Position numbers and translations under genes: made by a program
Assembly (NCBI RefSeq): GCF_040629175.1
Contig: NZ_JBEXUX010000052.1
Location: 1-64,000, forward strand
Direction of reading: 5' to 3'
Length of the DNA: 64,000 bases
DNA from: Embleya sp040629175
GTDB taxonomy: Bacteria > Actinomycetota > Actinomycetes > Streptomycetales > Streptomycetaceae
Part shown: positions 7,618-16,669 of the stretch, one piece after another
Layout: every line of letters begins with the position of its first letter
Numbering within the stretch: position 1 is the first letter of the stretch
Notes under the pieces: model-generated
The model's input: only the letters and a program-made list of their open reading frames with translations
Told to the model about the DNA's origin: nothing
Databases searched by the model: none

Positions 7618-9018
7618 TCAGGCCGATCGGGTCGCCAGCCGGTAACGGTAGGTGCGCCACGGCCAGTTCGTGGTCACCCGCCCGTCCGCCCCCTTGTACC
7701 AGCTCGTACAGTCCGCCTCCAACGCCGTGCCGGCCAGCCCGCCGACCAGCGCCCGGTGCGCGGCCAGATACCGGTCCTCGCCCACCTCGTGCACCCGCCC
7801 GCCGCGCAACTTCCGGACCACATAAGCCACCTGACTCTCGATCATGTAGACGATCGAGTTGTGTCCCAGGTTGGTGCCCGGCCCGTACAGCAGGAACAGG
7901 TTCGGAAAGCGCGGCACGTCGATGCCCAGGTGCGCCGCCGCCCCCTCCCGCCACACGTCGTGCAACCGCACCCCGTCGCGCCCGACGATCTCCATCGGCC
8001 GCAGGAACTCGGTGGCCAAGAAGCCCGTTCCGTGGATCAGTGTGTCCACGTCGTAGCCGCGCGCGGCGGTCCGCGGCCCGCGCGCGGTCACCTCGGTGAT
8101 CGGGTCGGTGACCAGCTCGACGTTGTCCCGGGTCAACGTCGGGTAGAAGTCCTGCGAGATCAGGATGCGCTTGCACCCGATCGGGAAGTCCGGCGTCAGT
8201 CGCCTGCGCAGGTCCGGATCGGCGATCTGTGCGGCCAGGTGACGCCGGGCCGTCTTCTCCACCAACGTGCCCCTGCGATCGCCGCGCACCGCCCAGTAGA
8301 CCGCGGTCTCGCCGCGCAGGTAGGTCGCCCCGCGCACGGCCAGGCGGGCCGGCGGCACCAGCCGGAACACCCGGCGGGCGGTGGGCCCGTAGGCCCGATC
8401 CGGCTTGGGCACCACCCAGTTCGCCGAGCGCTGGAACACGTACAGCTTCCGGACCCGTTCGGCGATCCGGGGCACGAACTGCACCGCGCTGGGCCCGGTA
8501 CCGATCACCGCGACGGTACGGTCGGTCAGGTCGTGATCGTGCCGCCACCGCGCGGAGTGGAACGCGGTGCCGGCGAACGTGTCCAGGCCCGGCACGTCCG
8601 GCAGCCGCGGCCGGTTGAGCTGCCCCACCGCCGAGACCACCGCACGGGCGCTCACCGACCCGCGCGAGGTCTCCAGGCGCCACACCGATTCGTCGGGATG
8701 CCAGCCGGCCGAGAACACCTCGGTGTCGAACCGGATCCGTCCGACGACGTCGAACCCCTCGGCACACTCGTGCAGATAACGCAGGATCTCGCGCTGCTCG
8801 GGGTACACCCGGGACCAGTCGGCGCGCTGCGCGAACGAGTAGGAGTAGAGCACCGACGGGATGTCGCAACCCGCGCCCGGATAGGTGTTGTCCCGCCAGA
8901 CGCCACCGAGAGCGTCGGCCTTCTCGTACACGGTGAAGTCGTCGATGCCGGCCTGCCGGAGCCGAATCGCCATGCAGATCCCGGCGAATCCGGCTCCGAT
9001 GATCGCGATCTCCGGCAT
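7618..9018 (-). CDS. Flavin-containing / Baeyer-Villiger-type monooxygenase
   Basis: A 466-residue FAD- and NADPH-binding monooxygenase. The N-terminal FAD Rossmann motif GAGFAG lies near residue 7. The BVMO/FMO fingerprint FAGTAFHSARW matches FxGxxxHxxxW exactly and is followed by the NADPH-binding GTGPSA motif. The central ATG motif-like GTGFLATEF and a C-terminal GPGTNLGHNS segment are as in class B flavoprotein monooxygenases. Expected reaction: insertion of one oxygen atom into a ketone or oxidation at a heteroatom; the substrate is unknown. ATG 9018 has AAGGGGG upstream. It is the distal gene of a two-gene operon, 17 bases after the amine-oxidase-like gene, and converges on cvnD. Confidence 0.85.
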   Translation of the reverse strand: MPEIAIIGAGFAGICMAIRLRQAGIDDFTVYEKADALGGVWRDNTYPGAGCDIPSVLYSYSFAQRADWSRVYPEQREILRYLHECAEGFDVVGRIRFDTEVFSAGWHPDESVWRLETSRGSVSARAVVSAVGQLNRPRLPDVPGLDTFAGTAFHSARWRHDHDLTDRTVAVIGTGPSAVQFVPRIAERVRKLYVFQRSANWVVPKPDRAYGPTARRVFRLVPPARLAVRGATYLRGETAVYWAVRGDRRGTLVEKTARRHLAAQIADPDLRRRLTPDFPIGCKRILISQDFYPTLTRDNVELVTDPITEVTARGPRTAARGYDVDTLIHGTGFLATEFLRPMEIVGRDGVRLHDVWREGAAAHLGIDVPRFPNLFLLYGPGTNLGHNSIVYMIESQVAYVVRKLRGGRVHEVGEDRYLAAHRALVGGLAGTALEADCTSWYKGADGRVTTNWPWRTYRYRLATRSA

Positions 9019-9035
9019 CGTGAACCCCCTTGTGG

Positions 9036-10838
9036 TCAGGGCCAATACGGTCTGATCAGGTCGAAGGCGTTGGGCAGGCCGAGCCGGTAGCGCAGATCGT
9101 CCGCGCGCCGCCAACCGGCCAGTGCCGGCTCCTGGTAGAGCGTGAACACCGTCGCCGGGGCGGCGTTCGAACCGGCCGCGTGCAACACCGCGTTGGCCGC
9201 CATCCGTCCGCTTTCGTTGGCGCCTTCCATGGTGGCGAGGTTGATGGTGTTGCGTACATAGTCGCCGGCCAGGAACAGGTTGGGGATCCGGGTCGTCGCC
9301 TCCGGCCGGTCGTCCCACGAGCCGATCGTGTTCACCAGGAGCGGTTCGTCGTTGGCCACGCTCGGCAGGCCGGCGTCGGTGATCCCGGGGCCCAGGAACC
9401 ACGAGTGGATCTGCGCGTCCGGCACCGACGTGGCACCGCCGTCCAGGTTGGCCCGCACCTGCGCGAGCACCTCGTCCACGATCTGCGCGGGCGTGCACTT
9501 GCGGGCGCTCACCCCGTAGAGGATGCCCGGGTCGTCCCAGTCGGACAGATCCAGCGACAGTACGTCGTGCACGCTGCCGTCGCCGTACCGTGCCGCGAAG
9601 TCACCGCGCCAGAACTGGGCCTGGCTGATCGAGGTGACCGCCCAGGGCGCGTCCATGTACGCGACGTGGCCGTGCGTGATCGGGGTCGGCCGGCGCAGAT
9701 AGATCATCAGGCCGTTCATCCAGTCCGTGGTCAATCGGCGCAGTCGGCCCAACGCCGGGTCGACGGCCACCAGTTGCGGGGTCATCAGCGGCACGGCCCG
9801 CTCCACCGGCACCGCGAGCACGTACCAGTCCGCGTCGATCGTCCCGGCGGTGCCGCGCGGGTCGACCACTCGCGCGCCGGTGATCCGGCCGCCGGTCAGG
9901 TCGAGTCCGGTGATCGTCCAGCCGATCCTGAAATCCACGCCCAGGTCCACGAGTCGCGTGTGCCAGGGATCGATCCAGACCTCGTTGGTGGGCCCGGCCA
10001 GGACCCGGTCCGGAGCGCCGTCGGCACCTCGGCCGAGCATGGTCCACAGGAAGATCTCCACCATCATGGTGATCGTCCGGGTGCTGGCGACGTTCTCCTT
10101 GGCCGCGACCAGCGTCGAGGTGAACGCCTTGACCAGGATGTTCCGGTAGGCCGGCGACATGCGATCCATCCGCAGGTAGTCGGCGTAGGACATGTGCTCC
10201 CACTGGCCGTTGCGTCGCAGTTCGCCGCTGGTGAGGAAGACGATCATCTTCTCCGCCCAGAACGCGATCTCGTGCAGCGGCACCTGGGAGGCGACGCTCG
10301 CCATCGACATCAGCGCGTCGCGCAGCGCCTCCGGTGTGATGCTGCCGATCCCGCTCGGCAGGGTGAAGCGCAGGTCCGGCCGACCCGCCTGGGCGAAGAT
10401 CGCGTTCGGCGCCGGGACGAGGTTGTCGAAGACGCCGTTGGCGTTGCCCTGGAAGGGAATTCGCCGCATCGTGTCGGGTACGTTCCGATAGAAGCCGGGG
10501 AAGAATCGGAAGCCGTGCTCACCGGGCAGATCACGCCGACCGCCGGTGCCGGTGCCCGGGACGGGGATGCTCCGAGCCTTGCCCCCCGGCGACTTGCGCT
10601 CGTACACGGTGACCTGGAACCCGCGCTCGATCAACTCGTGCGCGACGGTGAGCCCGGCCATCCCCCCGCCGAGCACCGCGACCCGACGCCCGGTGGCACT
10701 CGGTGCCGCGCTCGCGGCCCGGGCCGAGGCCGAAGGCACTCCGGCGGCCAATCCCAACGCACCCGCCGCCGCCACGAAGTCGCGTCGCGATGGTGCCGAT
10801 CCGCTGATTCCGGCCGAACCCTGCACGTGCTCAGTCAT
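9036..10838 (-). CDS. Tat-exported FAD-dependent amine oxidase/desaturase-fold protein
   Basis: A 600-residue flavoprotein of the amine oxidase/phytoene desaturase superfamily. The N-terminus carries a twin-arginine signal (SRRDFVAAAGALGLAAG, Ala-rich h-region), so export in folded form is expected. The FAD motif GGGMAG follows at about residue 55, with the EHGFRFFPGFY segment seen in hydroxysqualene-dehydroxylase-like (HpnE-like) and carotenoid-desaturase-like members, and a C-terminal FAD-contact region around FLAGDYVRNTINLATMEGA. The substrate is not assignable; a squalene- or carotenoid-type polyene is one possibility. It is the promoter-proximal gene of an operon with the monooxygenase and is divergent from another FAD enzyme at 11022. 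Confidence 0.78.
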   Translation of the reverse strand: MTEHVQGSAGISGSAPSRRDFVAAAGALGLAAGVPSASARAASAAPSATGRRVAVLGGGMAGLTVAHELIERGFQVTVYERKSPGGKARSIPVPGTGTGGRRDLPGEHGFRFFPGFYRNVPDTMRRIPFQGNANGVFDNLVPAPNAIFAQAGRPDLRFTLPSGIGSITPEALRDALMSMASVASQVPLHEIAFWAEKMIVFLTSGELRRNGQWEHMSYADYLRMDRMSPAYRNILVKAFTSTLVAAKENVASTRTITMMVEIFLWTMLGRGADGAPDRVLAGPTNEVWIDPWHTRLVDLGVDFRIGWTITGLDLTGGRITGARVVDPRGTAGTIDADWYVLAVPVERAVPLMTPQLVAVDPALGRLRRLTTDWMNGLMIYLRRPTPITHGHVAYMDAPWAVTSISQAQFWRGDFAARYGDGSVHDVLSLDLSDWDDPGILYGVSARKCTPAQIVDEVLAQVRANLDGGATSVPDAQIHSWFLGPGITDAGLPSVANDEPLLVNTIGSWDDRPEATTRIPNLFLAGDYVRNTINLATMEGANESGRMAANAVLHAAGSNAAPATVFTLYQEPALAGWRRADDLRYRLGLPNAFDLIRPYWP

Positions 10839-11021
10839 GGGTGACTCCCGTAACCGACAACGGTGGCAACAGGTGCGAGGATCCGACTATCGCGTCACTT
10901 GGCGAATCCCGCAAGACATCCCCGGACGCCCTTCTTGTCCCCCGGCGATCCACTCACTACCGTCGAAAAGGCATCCCACATACGGCATATGGTCATCATC
11001 GGCCCCGCTGGAGGAACCCTC

Positions 11022-12446
11022 GTGAGCACTCCGGACGCCAACCCCACCCCGGATCTTCCCACCCGTGGTCCCGCTTCCGGATTCACTTCCGAGCCCACCC
11101 GGGCGGACCCGCCGCACGCTGCCACCGCCGGGTTCGGCAGGGACGCGGACGCCATCGTGGTCGGGGCGCGCTGCGCGGGGTCGGCGGCGGCGATCGCGAT
11201 GGCGCGGGCCGGGCGTCGGGTGATCGCGCTCGACGCGGTGCGCTTCCCGTCCACGACCGTGTCCACCCACCTGCTGTTCGCGGGCGGCGTCGCGGAGTTG
11301 TCCCGGCTGGGTGCGCTGGATCGGGTCGAGGCCCTGGGAGCGCCGCACCACGACGACGCGTACATCGAGCTGCCGGACGGGCGTGCCCGAGGCACCTACA
11401 GCCCGGTCGACGGCATCGCGTACGGAATGTGTGTGCGCCGCTCCGGCCTGGACCAGGCCCTGGTGGACACCGCCCGCGCGGCCGGTGCCGAGGTACGCGA
11501 GGGCGCCCGCGTCACCGGCCTGGTGTGGTCCGGCGATCGGGTCACCGGTGTCCACGTCCAGGAGCGCGGCGCGGCCTCGTACACGCTCCGCGCCCCGCTG
11601 GTCGTCGGCGCCGACGGCCGCCGCTCGCTGATCGCCAGGGAGGTCGGCGCGGGCAAGCCGCACACCACCAACGTCAACCAACGCGCCTGCTACTACGCCT
11701 ACTACGACGACCCGCGCACCGAATGGCGCGGCACCGCCGCGATGTGGCGCACCGGCCGCGAACTGGGCACCGCCTTCCCGTGCGACGGCGGCCTGACCCT
11801 GGTCCTGCTGATGCCGCCCCGGGAGCGCGCCGACGCCTTCCGCCTGGGCCTGGAGGGCGAGTACGACCGCACCCTCACCCTGCTGCCCGGCCTGGCCGAC
11901 CGGCTCGCCGGCTGCACCCGAACCACCAAGATCGTGCAGGCCACCGACCTGCCGTCGTACTTCCGCCACTCCACCGGCCCCGGCTGGGCGCTCGCCGGCG
12001 ACGCCGGTCACTTCAAGGACCCGGTCACCGCGCAGGGCATCCGAGACGCCCTCCGCTTCGGTCGCCTGCTCGGCGAGGCGGTCGCCCCGGTACTCGACAC
12101 CCCGACCCGCCTCGACGCGGCGACCGCGTCCTGGGAACACCGTCGAGACCACGAATGCCGCGAGACCTACCACTGGACCAACACCCTGGCCCGGTCCACC
12201 GCCGTATCGCCCCTCGAAGAAACCCTCATGCGCTCGATGGCCACCCGCCCGGAAGGCTCCCGCCCCCTCCTCGACGTCTACTCCCGAATCCGCAAACCCT
12301 CCGAACTCATGACCCCGAGGGTGCTCGCCACCCTGCTGGCCCGCACCCTGACGCATCCGGGCGTGGACCGTACCGCCGTCCTGCGCACGGCCCTCACCGA
12401 GGCCCGCTCCCGACTCGCCACCCACCGATCCCTCCGCCGGCGATAG
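11022..12446 (+). CDS. NAD(P)/FAD-dependent oxidoreductase (PHBH/geranylgeranyl-reductase type)
   Basis: A 474-residue class A-like flavoprotein. After about 45 hydrophilic residues it shows the FAD motif VVGARCAGSAAA, the second FAD/NADPH motif VVGADGRRS, and the third motif GDAGHFKDPVTAQG (GDAxHxxxPxxxxG). Together these define the PHBH/UbiH/geranylgeranyl reductase superfamily. It could hydroxylate an aromatic or reduce an isoprenoid; nothing decides between these. GTG 11022 has GGAGG 6 bases upstream; earlier in-frame ATGs lack an RBS. It is transcribed divergently from the Tat-exported flavoprotein and converges on nucS after 48 bases. Confidence 0.8.
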   Translation: MSTPDANPTPDLPTRGPASGFTSEPTRADPPHAATAGFGRDADAIVVGARCAGSAAAIAMARAGRRVIALDAVRFPSTTVSTHLLFAGGVAELSRLGALDRVEALGAPHHDDAYIELPDGRARGTYSPVDGIAYGMCVRRSGLDQALVDTARAAGAEVREGARVTGLVWSGDRVTGVHVQERGAASYTLRAPLVVGADGRRSLIAREVGAGKPHTTNVNQRACYYAYYDDPRTEWRGTAAMWRTGRELGTAFPCDGGLTLVLLMPPRERADAFRLGLEGEYDRTLTLLPGLADRLAGCTRTTKIVQATDLPSYFRHSTGPGWALAGDAGHFKDPVTAQGIRDALRFGRLLGEAVAPVLDTPTRLDAATASWEHRRDHECRETYHWTNTLARSTAVSPLEETLMRSMATRPEGSRPLLDVYSRIRKPSELMTPRVLATLLARTLTHPGVDRTAVLRTALTEARSRLATHRSLRRR

Positions 12447-12494
12447 CGGCCATCGGCTCTGCGACGAACCGCGCGAACGGCCGGCCGACCGGTG

Positions 12495-13154
12495 TCAGAA
12501 CAGCTTCAGCTTGTCGTCCTCGGTGCCGCGCAGCGCGTTGTAGTCCAGGGTCACGCAGGTGATGCCCCGGTCCACCGCGAGTACGCGGGCCTGGGGCTTG
12601 ATCTCCTGGGCGGCGAAGACGCCCTTGACCGGGGCGATCAGCGTGTCGCGGTTGAGGAGTTCGAGGTAGCGGGTGAGTTGTTCGACGCCGTCGATCTCGC
12701 CGCGGCGCTTGATCTCGACCGCGACGGTGGTGCCGTCCGCGTCCCGGCACAGGATGTCCACCGGGCCGATCGGCGTCGGGTACTCGCGCCGGATCAGCGT
12801 CCAGCCGGCGCCGAGCGCGTCGAGCCGGTCGGCCAACAGCTCCTGGAGGTGCGCCTCGACACCGTCCTTGACCAGACCGGGGTCGATGCCCAGCTCGTGC
12901 GACGTGTCGTGCAGCACTTCCTCGATCGTGATGATCAGCTTCTCGCCGGCCTTGTTGATCACCGTCCACACGCCGTCCCCCTCCTTGAGGGTGCACGGCG
13001 GACTCATCCAGTTCAGCGGCTTGTACGCGCGGTCGTCGGCGTGAATGGACACGCTTCCGTCCGACTTGACGAGGATGAGCCTGGGGGCGGACGGCAGGTG
13101 GGCGGTGAGTCGCCCGACGTAGTCCACGGAGCAACGGGCGATGACGAGACGCAT
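12495..13154 (-). CDS. nucS: Mismatch-specific endonuclease NucS/EndoMS
   Basis: A 219-residue NucS endonuclease, which replaces MutS-MutL mismatch repair in actinobacteria by cutting both strands at mismatches. An N-terminal DNA-binding domain (about 1-115) is followed by a RecB-like nuclease core with GPVDILCRDADG and VAVEIKRRGEIDG, giving the D...ExK catalytic set. The C-terminus ends KLKLF, of the kind reported to contact the beta clamp in EndoMS. The ATG has no Shine-Dalgarno; a TAGCGT -10 element ends 6 bases before it, so the mRNA is probably leaderless. A small conserved gene of unknown role starts 324 bases away, divergently. Confidence 0.93.
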   Translation of the reverse strand: MRLVIARCSVDYVGRLTAHLPSAPRLILVKSDGSVSIHADDRAYKPLNWMSPPCTLKEGDGVWTVINKAGEKLIITIEEVLHDTSHELGIDPGLVKDGVEAHLQELLADRLDALGAGWTLIRREYPTPIGPVDILCRDADGTTVAVEIKRRGEIDGVEQLTRYLELLNRDTLIAPVKGVFAAQEIKPQARVLAVDRGITCVTLDYNALRGTEDDKLKLF

Positions 13155-13166
13155 ACCCCGACGCTA
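13155..13166 (-). promoter_or_regulatory. -10 element of nucS, leaderless start
   Basis: On the minus strand TAGCGT (13166-13161) is followed by six bases and then the nucS ATG. No GGAGG-like sequence lies in the usual place, so transcription probably starts at or next to the ATG. Confidence 0.55.
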
Positions 13167-13477
13167 CCGCCTCCGGCCCACCTCCCCCGGCCATCCCACC
13201 CGAGCCCCCACGACACGTGTGACGCACCTCATGACGACCCTTGCCCCGGCCGATCCGATACCGCGTGCACGCGTCGGGCCGCAGGCCGTGTTCACCGACC
13301 GTTCGCTATGGAGCAACGTGTACCCGATGTCCTACGGTGAGTCAGGAGACGGTGCGGGTCGGGCGGATGGGCGTTCGGGCGTGTCGTGATCGACGCATGG
13401 GCGCCAACTGCCAGGTACGAGACACGACCCGAAGCGCCGGGCGGAACTTGCGTACGTCCCGGCCGGAAGGAGCACCC
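13167..13477. other. Intergenic region between nucS and the 13478 gene
   Basis: About 310 bases between divergent genes. It must hold the promoter of the 13478 gene, but I see no convincing -35/-10 pair. No supported ORF, RNA or hairpin is visible. Confidence 0.4.
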
Positions 13478-13870
13478 ATGTCGCTCGATGTGCCTCCGAA
13501 GCTGTTGGAACAGGCCGAACACGGGGACGTGGACGAGGCCGAGTTCGTCGACTGTGTGCGCACCTCACTGCCCTACGCGTGGAATCTCGTCTCCTCGTTG
13601 GTGACGCAACTCCAGGTGGACGGCGGTCCGTTCGCGGACAACCAGGTGCCGCCCGGCACCGAGGCCGAGCGCGGGCAACTGTTGCGCGCATTGGCCTCGG
13701 ACGCGATCCGGGGCTCGATGGAACGGCATTTCGGGGTCCGGCTCGCGTTCCAGAACTGCCACCGGGTCGCGGTCTTCCCGGTCGAGGGTCTGGACGCGGA
13801 CCGGTACGCCAAGTTCACCTCGATCCGAGGCCAACTGCTCAACCAGTCACCGACCCTGCGCGACTGCTGA
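13478..13870 (+). CDS. Conserved actinobacterial protein of unknown function
   Basis: A 130-residue soluble protein with no domain I can name. It begins MSLDVPPKLLEQAEHGDVDE, is acidic, lacks a signal peptide or membrane segment, and contains a helical middle (SDAIRGSMERHFGVRLAFQ) followed by NCHRVAVFPV. ATG 13478 has GGAAGGAG 5 bases upstream. From memory, Streptomyces genomes carry a very similar protein beside nucS, so adjacency appears conserved across the family. That could mean a DNA-repair or stress link, but this is inference only. It stands alone: the next gene starts 214 bases later and has its own RBS. Confidence 0.8.
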   Translation: MSLDVPPKLLEQAEHGDVDEAEFVDCVRTSLPYAWNLVSSLVTQLQVDGGPFADNQVPPGTEAERGQLLRALASDAIRGSMERHFGVRLAFQNCHRVAVFPVEGLDADRYAKFTSIRGQLLNQSPTLRDC

Positions 13871-14084
13871 CACCGAGCGCGACCCTTCGGCGGCGCGGGC
13901 GGGCCTGACGGCGTGCCCGCGCCTTCGCATCCGGGCGTCCGCGCCATCCGCGCCTCCGCACCATCCGCGCGCCCGCACCGTCCAGGCATCCACACCGCCC
14001 CGCACACCCACACGCGTCCGGGCGGATCGCCCGCCCGCGCACACCCCTGAGCCCCTCCCTCCCCTCCCCCGCGAGGAGCAGCCC

Positions 14085-15626
14085 ATGGGCATCACCCAGC
14101 CATTGCACCGATGGGCCCAACAAACCCCCACGCGCCGGGCCGTGATCGACGGCGACGCGGGCCGCACGTTCCACGAACTGCGCGAGCGGGTGGCCCGGTT
14201 CGCCGGCGCCCTGCACGGGCTCGGCGTCCGCGCGGACGACCGGGTCGCGATCCTGGCCCTGAACTCCGCCCGCTACCTGGAGTGCCTGAGCGCGATCCCC
14301 TGGGCCGGCGGCGTACTGAACCCGGTGAACATCCGCTGGAGCACGGCCGAGATCGCCTTCTCCCTGGACGACTCGCAGTCCCGCGTGCTGATCGTCGACG
14401 ACGCGTTCGCGGCTCTGGTGCCCGCGTTGCGCGCCGCCTCGTCGAGCGTGCGCGAGGTCGTGCACCTGACCGACGCGCCCACCGGACCCGGGATGCACGA
14501 CTACGAGGCACTGCTCGCCGCGGCCGAGCCGATCCCGGACGCCGATCGCGGCGGCGCCGACCCGGCCGGGATCTTCTACACCGGCGGGACCACCGGATTC
14601 CCCAAGGGCGTGATGCTCTCGCACGCCAACGTGCTCACCTCCGCGATGGGCGGCCTGCTCGCCACCGCCCCCTACCGGGTCGCGCCGGACGCCCGTGTCC
14701 TGCACGCGGCCCCGCTGTTCCACATCGCCGGGTTCGGGGTGTGGCTGATGAACTCGATCGTCGGCACCCCACAGGCGGTCCTGCCGTTGTTCGACCCCGA
14801 GCAGGTCGCCGCGACCATCCAACGCGAACGGGTCACCGAGATCTTCCTGGCCCCGACCATGGTGCAAATGATGCTGGAGCACCCGAAGTTCGCCGGGTAC
14901 GACCTGTCCACGCTGCGACTGCTCACCTACGGCGCGTCGCCGATCACCGCCACGCTGCTGGGCCGGGTGCTCGAAGCGCTGCCGGACACGGCCCTGATCC
15001 AGGCCTACGGCCAGACCGAACTATCCCCGCTGGCCACGCTGTTGTTGCCGCAGGACCATCTGGACGCGGACCCGGTGAAGCTGCGCTCGGCCGGCCGGCC
15101 GTGCCACCACGCGGAGGTACGGGTCGTCGGCCCGGACGAGCGGGAACTCGCGCGCGGCGAGGTCGGCGAGATCGTCTCGCGCGGGGACCACGTGATGCTG
15201 GGGTATTGGAATCGGCCGGAAGAGACCGGACAGGCGCTGCGCGGCGGCTGGATGCACACCGGCGACCTGGGCTTCATGGACGCGGAGGGCTATCTGACCG
15301 TGGTCGATCGGCTCAAGGACATGATCGTCACCGGCGCGGAGAACGTGTACAGCGCCGAGGTCGAGAACGCGGTCAACGCCCACCCGGACGTGGCGGGCTG
15401 CGCCGTGATCGGCCTGCCCGACCCCGAGTGGGGCGAGCGGGTGCACGCCGTCGTGGTGCCGCATCCGGGCCGCGAGCTGACGGCCGAGTCGCTCCGGGCC
15501 CACGTGAAGACGTTGATCGCCGGCTACAAGGCGCCCAGGAGCGTCGAGTTCGTCGAGGCGCTGCCGCTGACCGCGGCCGGCAAGGTGCAGAAGTCGGTGT
15601 TGCGAGAGAGGACGAACCAGCCGTGA
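14085..15626 (+). CDS. Acyl-CoA synthetase (AMP-dependent ligase)
   Basis: A 513-residue adenylate-forming enzyme (ANL superfamily) that would activate a carboxylic acid to the acyl-adenylate and then the CoA thioester. The P-loop-like motif YTGGTTGFPKG lies near residue 163, the A5 motif YGQTELSP near 307, the A8 hinge region DRLKDMIVTGAENVYSAEVE near 406, and the catalytic Lys in AAGKVQKSVL near the C-terminus. All core motifs are intact. The length and motifs suit medium/long-chain fatty acid or aromatic acid ligases; the substrate is unresolved. ATG 14085 has GAGGAG upstream. It overlaps the truncated aldehyde dehydrogenase by 4 bases (GTGA). Confidence 0.88.
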   Translation: MGITQPLHRWAQQTPTRRAVIDGDAGRTFHELRERVARFAGALHGLGVRADDRVAILALNSARYLECLSAIPWAGGVLNPVNIRWSTAEIAFSLDDSQSRVLIVDDAFAALVPALRAASSSVREVVHLTDAPTGPGMHDYEALLAAAEPIPDADRGGADPAGIFYTGGTTGFPKGVMLSHANVLTSAMGGLLATAPYRVAPDARVLHAAPLFHIAGFGVWLMNSIVGTPQAVLPLFDPEQVAATIQRERVTEIFLAPTMVQMMLEHPKFAGYDLSTLRLLTYGASPITATLLGRVLEALPDTALIQAYGQTELSPLATLLLPQDHLDADPVKLRSAGRPCHHAEVRVVGPDERELARGEVGEIVSRGDHVMLGYWNRPEETGQALRGGWMHTGDLGFMDAEGYLTVVDRLKDMIVTGAENVYSAEVENAVNAHPDVAGCAVIGLPDPEWGERVHAVVVPHPGRELTAESLRAHVKTLIAGYKAPRSVEFVEALPLTAAGKVQKSVLRERTNQP

Positions 15627-16579
15627 CCACGACCGTGGAGACCTTCGCCTCGTTCGACCCGGCGACCGGCAAGGAGTTGGCCCGCTACCCGATCCACGAC
15701 GCCGGGCAGGTGCGCGCGGCGGTGGACCGGGCCCGGGTCGGCGGCACCTGGTGGGCCGGCCTGGCGCCCGCCGAGCGGCGCCGCCGGATGCGCGCCTGGG
15801 CCGCCGAACTCGTGCGCACCCGCCACACGTTGGCCGCGCTGATCCACGACGAGACCGGCAAACCGCACGACGACGCGTTCCTGGAGCTGCTGTTGGGCCT
15901 GGAGCACATCGCCTGGGCGTCGGCGCACGCCGCCCGTGTGTTGCGCCGGCGTCGCCTGCCCAGTGGCCTGGCGATGGCCAACCACGCGGCGTACGTGGAG
16001 TATCGGCCGTTCGGTGTGGTCGGCGTGATCGGACCGTGGAACTACCCGGTGTTCACCCCGCTGGGCTCGATCGCCTACGCCCTCGCGGCGGGCAACACGG
16101 TGTTGTTCAAGCCGAGCGAACACACCTCGGGGGTGGGGGTGTTCCTGGCCGACGCGTTCGCCCGGGCCAATCCGGACGCGATGGCGGGCGTGTTCGAGGT
16201 GGTCACCGGCGGCGGCTCGACGGGTGCCGCGCTGTGCGGGGCCGGCGTGGACAAGCTGGCCTTCACCGGCTCGGGTGCCACCGGCACGCGGGTGATGACC
16301 GCGTGTGCGCGCACCCTCACGCCCGTGCTGATGGAGTGCGGCGGCAAGGACGCGGTGATCGCCTTCGCGAGCATCCCGGCGTTGCCGTTCGGCGGAGTCG
16401 GCGCGAGCGGTTTCGGGCGCATCCACGGCGCGGACGGGCTGCGCGAGTTCGCCCGGCCGCAGTCGATCACCCGGCGCTTGTTCCGGACACCGATCGAGCC
16501 CACATCGTTCGCCCGCACCCGGGGCACCATGAAGCTGCTCGACCGCTACGTCGCCCTGCGCTTCGGACGACGAGCCTGA
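15623..16579 (+). CDS. Internally deleted aldehyde dehydrogenase, probably inactive
   Basis: The reading frame is open (318 aa) and shows the aldehyde dehydrogenase fold: GPWNYP near residue 136, the NAD-binding FTGSGATG near 213 and the general-base MECGGKD near 236. It then jumps from DAVIA directly to FASIPALPFGGVG, a segment that in full-length enzymes lies roughly 180 residues further on. The lost part contains the catalytic Cys (the GQxC motif). Family members are about 480-500 residues, which fits an in-frame deletion near base 16365-16370. The C-terminal part (GRIHGADGLREFARP) is normal. It is coupled to the acyl-CoA ligase by a GTGA overlap. Either the protein is a dead remnant or it has kept only an NAD-binding/structural role. 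Confidence 0.82.
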   Translation: MTTTVETFASFDPATGKELARYPIHDAGQVRAAVDRARVGGTWWAGLAPAERRRRMRAWAAELVRTRHTLAALIHDETGKPHDDAFLELLLGLEHIAWASAHAARVLRRRRLPSGLAMANHAAYVEYRPFGVVGVIGPWNYPVFTPLGSIAYALAAGNTVLFKPSEHTSGVGVFLADAFARANPDAMAGVFEVVTGGGSTGAALCGAGVDKLAFTGSGATGTRVMTACARTLTPVLMECGGKDAVIAFASIPALPFGGVGASGFGRIHGADGLREFARPQSITRRLFRTPIEPTSFARTRGTMKLLDRYVALRFGRRA

Positions 16580-16669
16580 GTGCGGCGACCGGACCGACCC
16601 GTCCGACGCACACCCGACGGTCGAACGTACTCTCGACAAACCCACGGCCGGCGGGCACGATCGCGGCTT

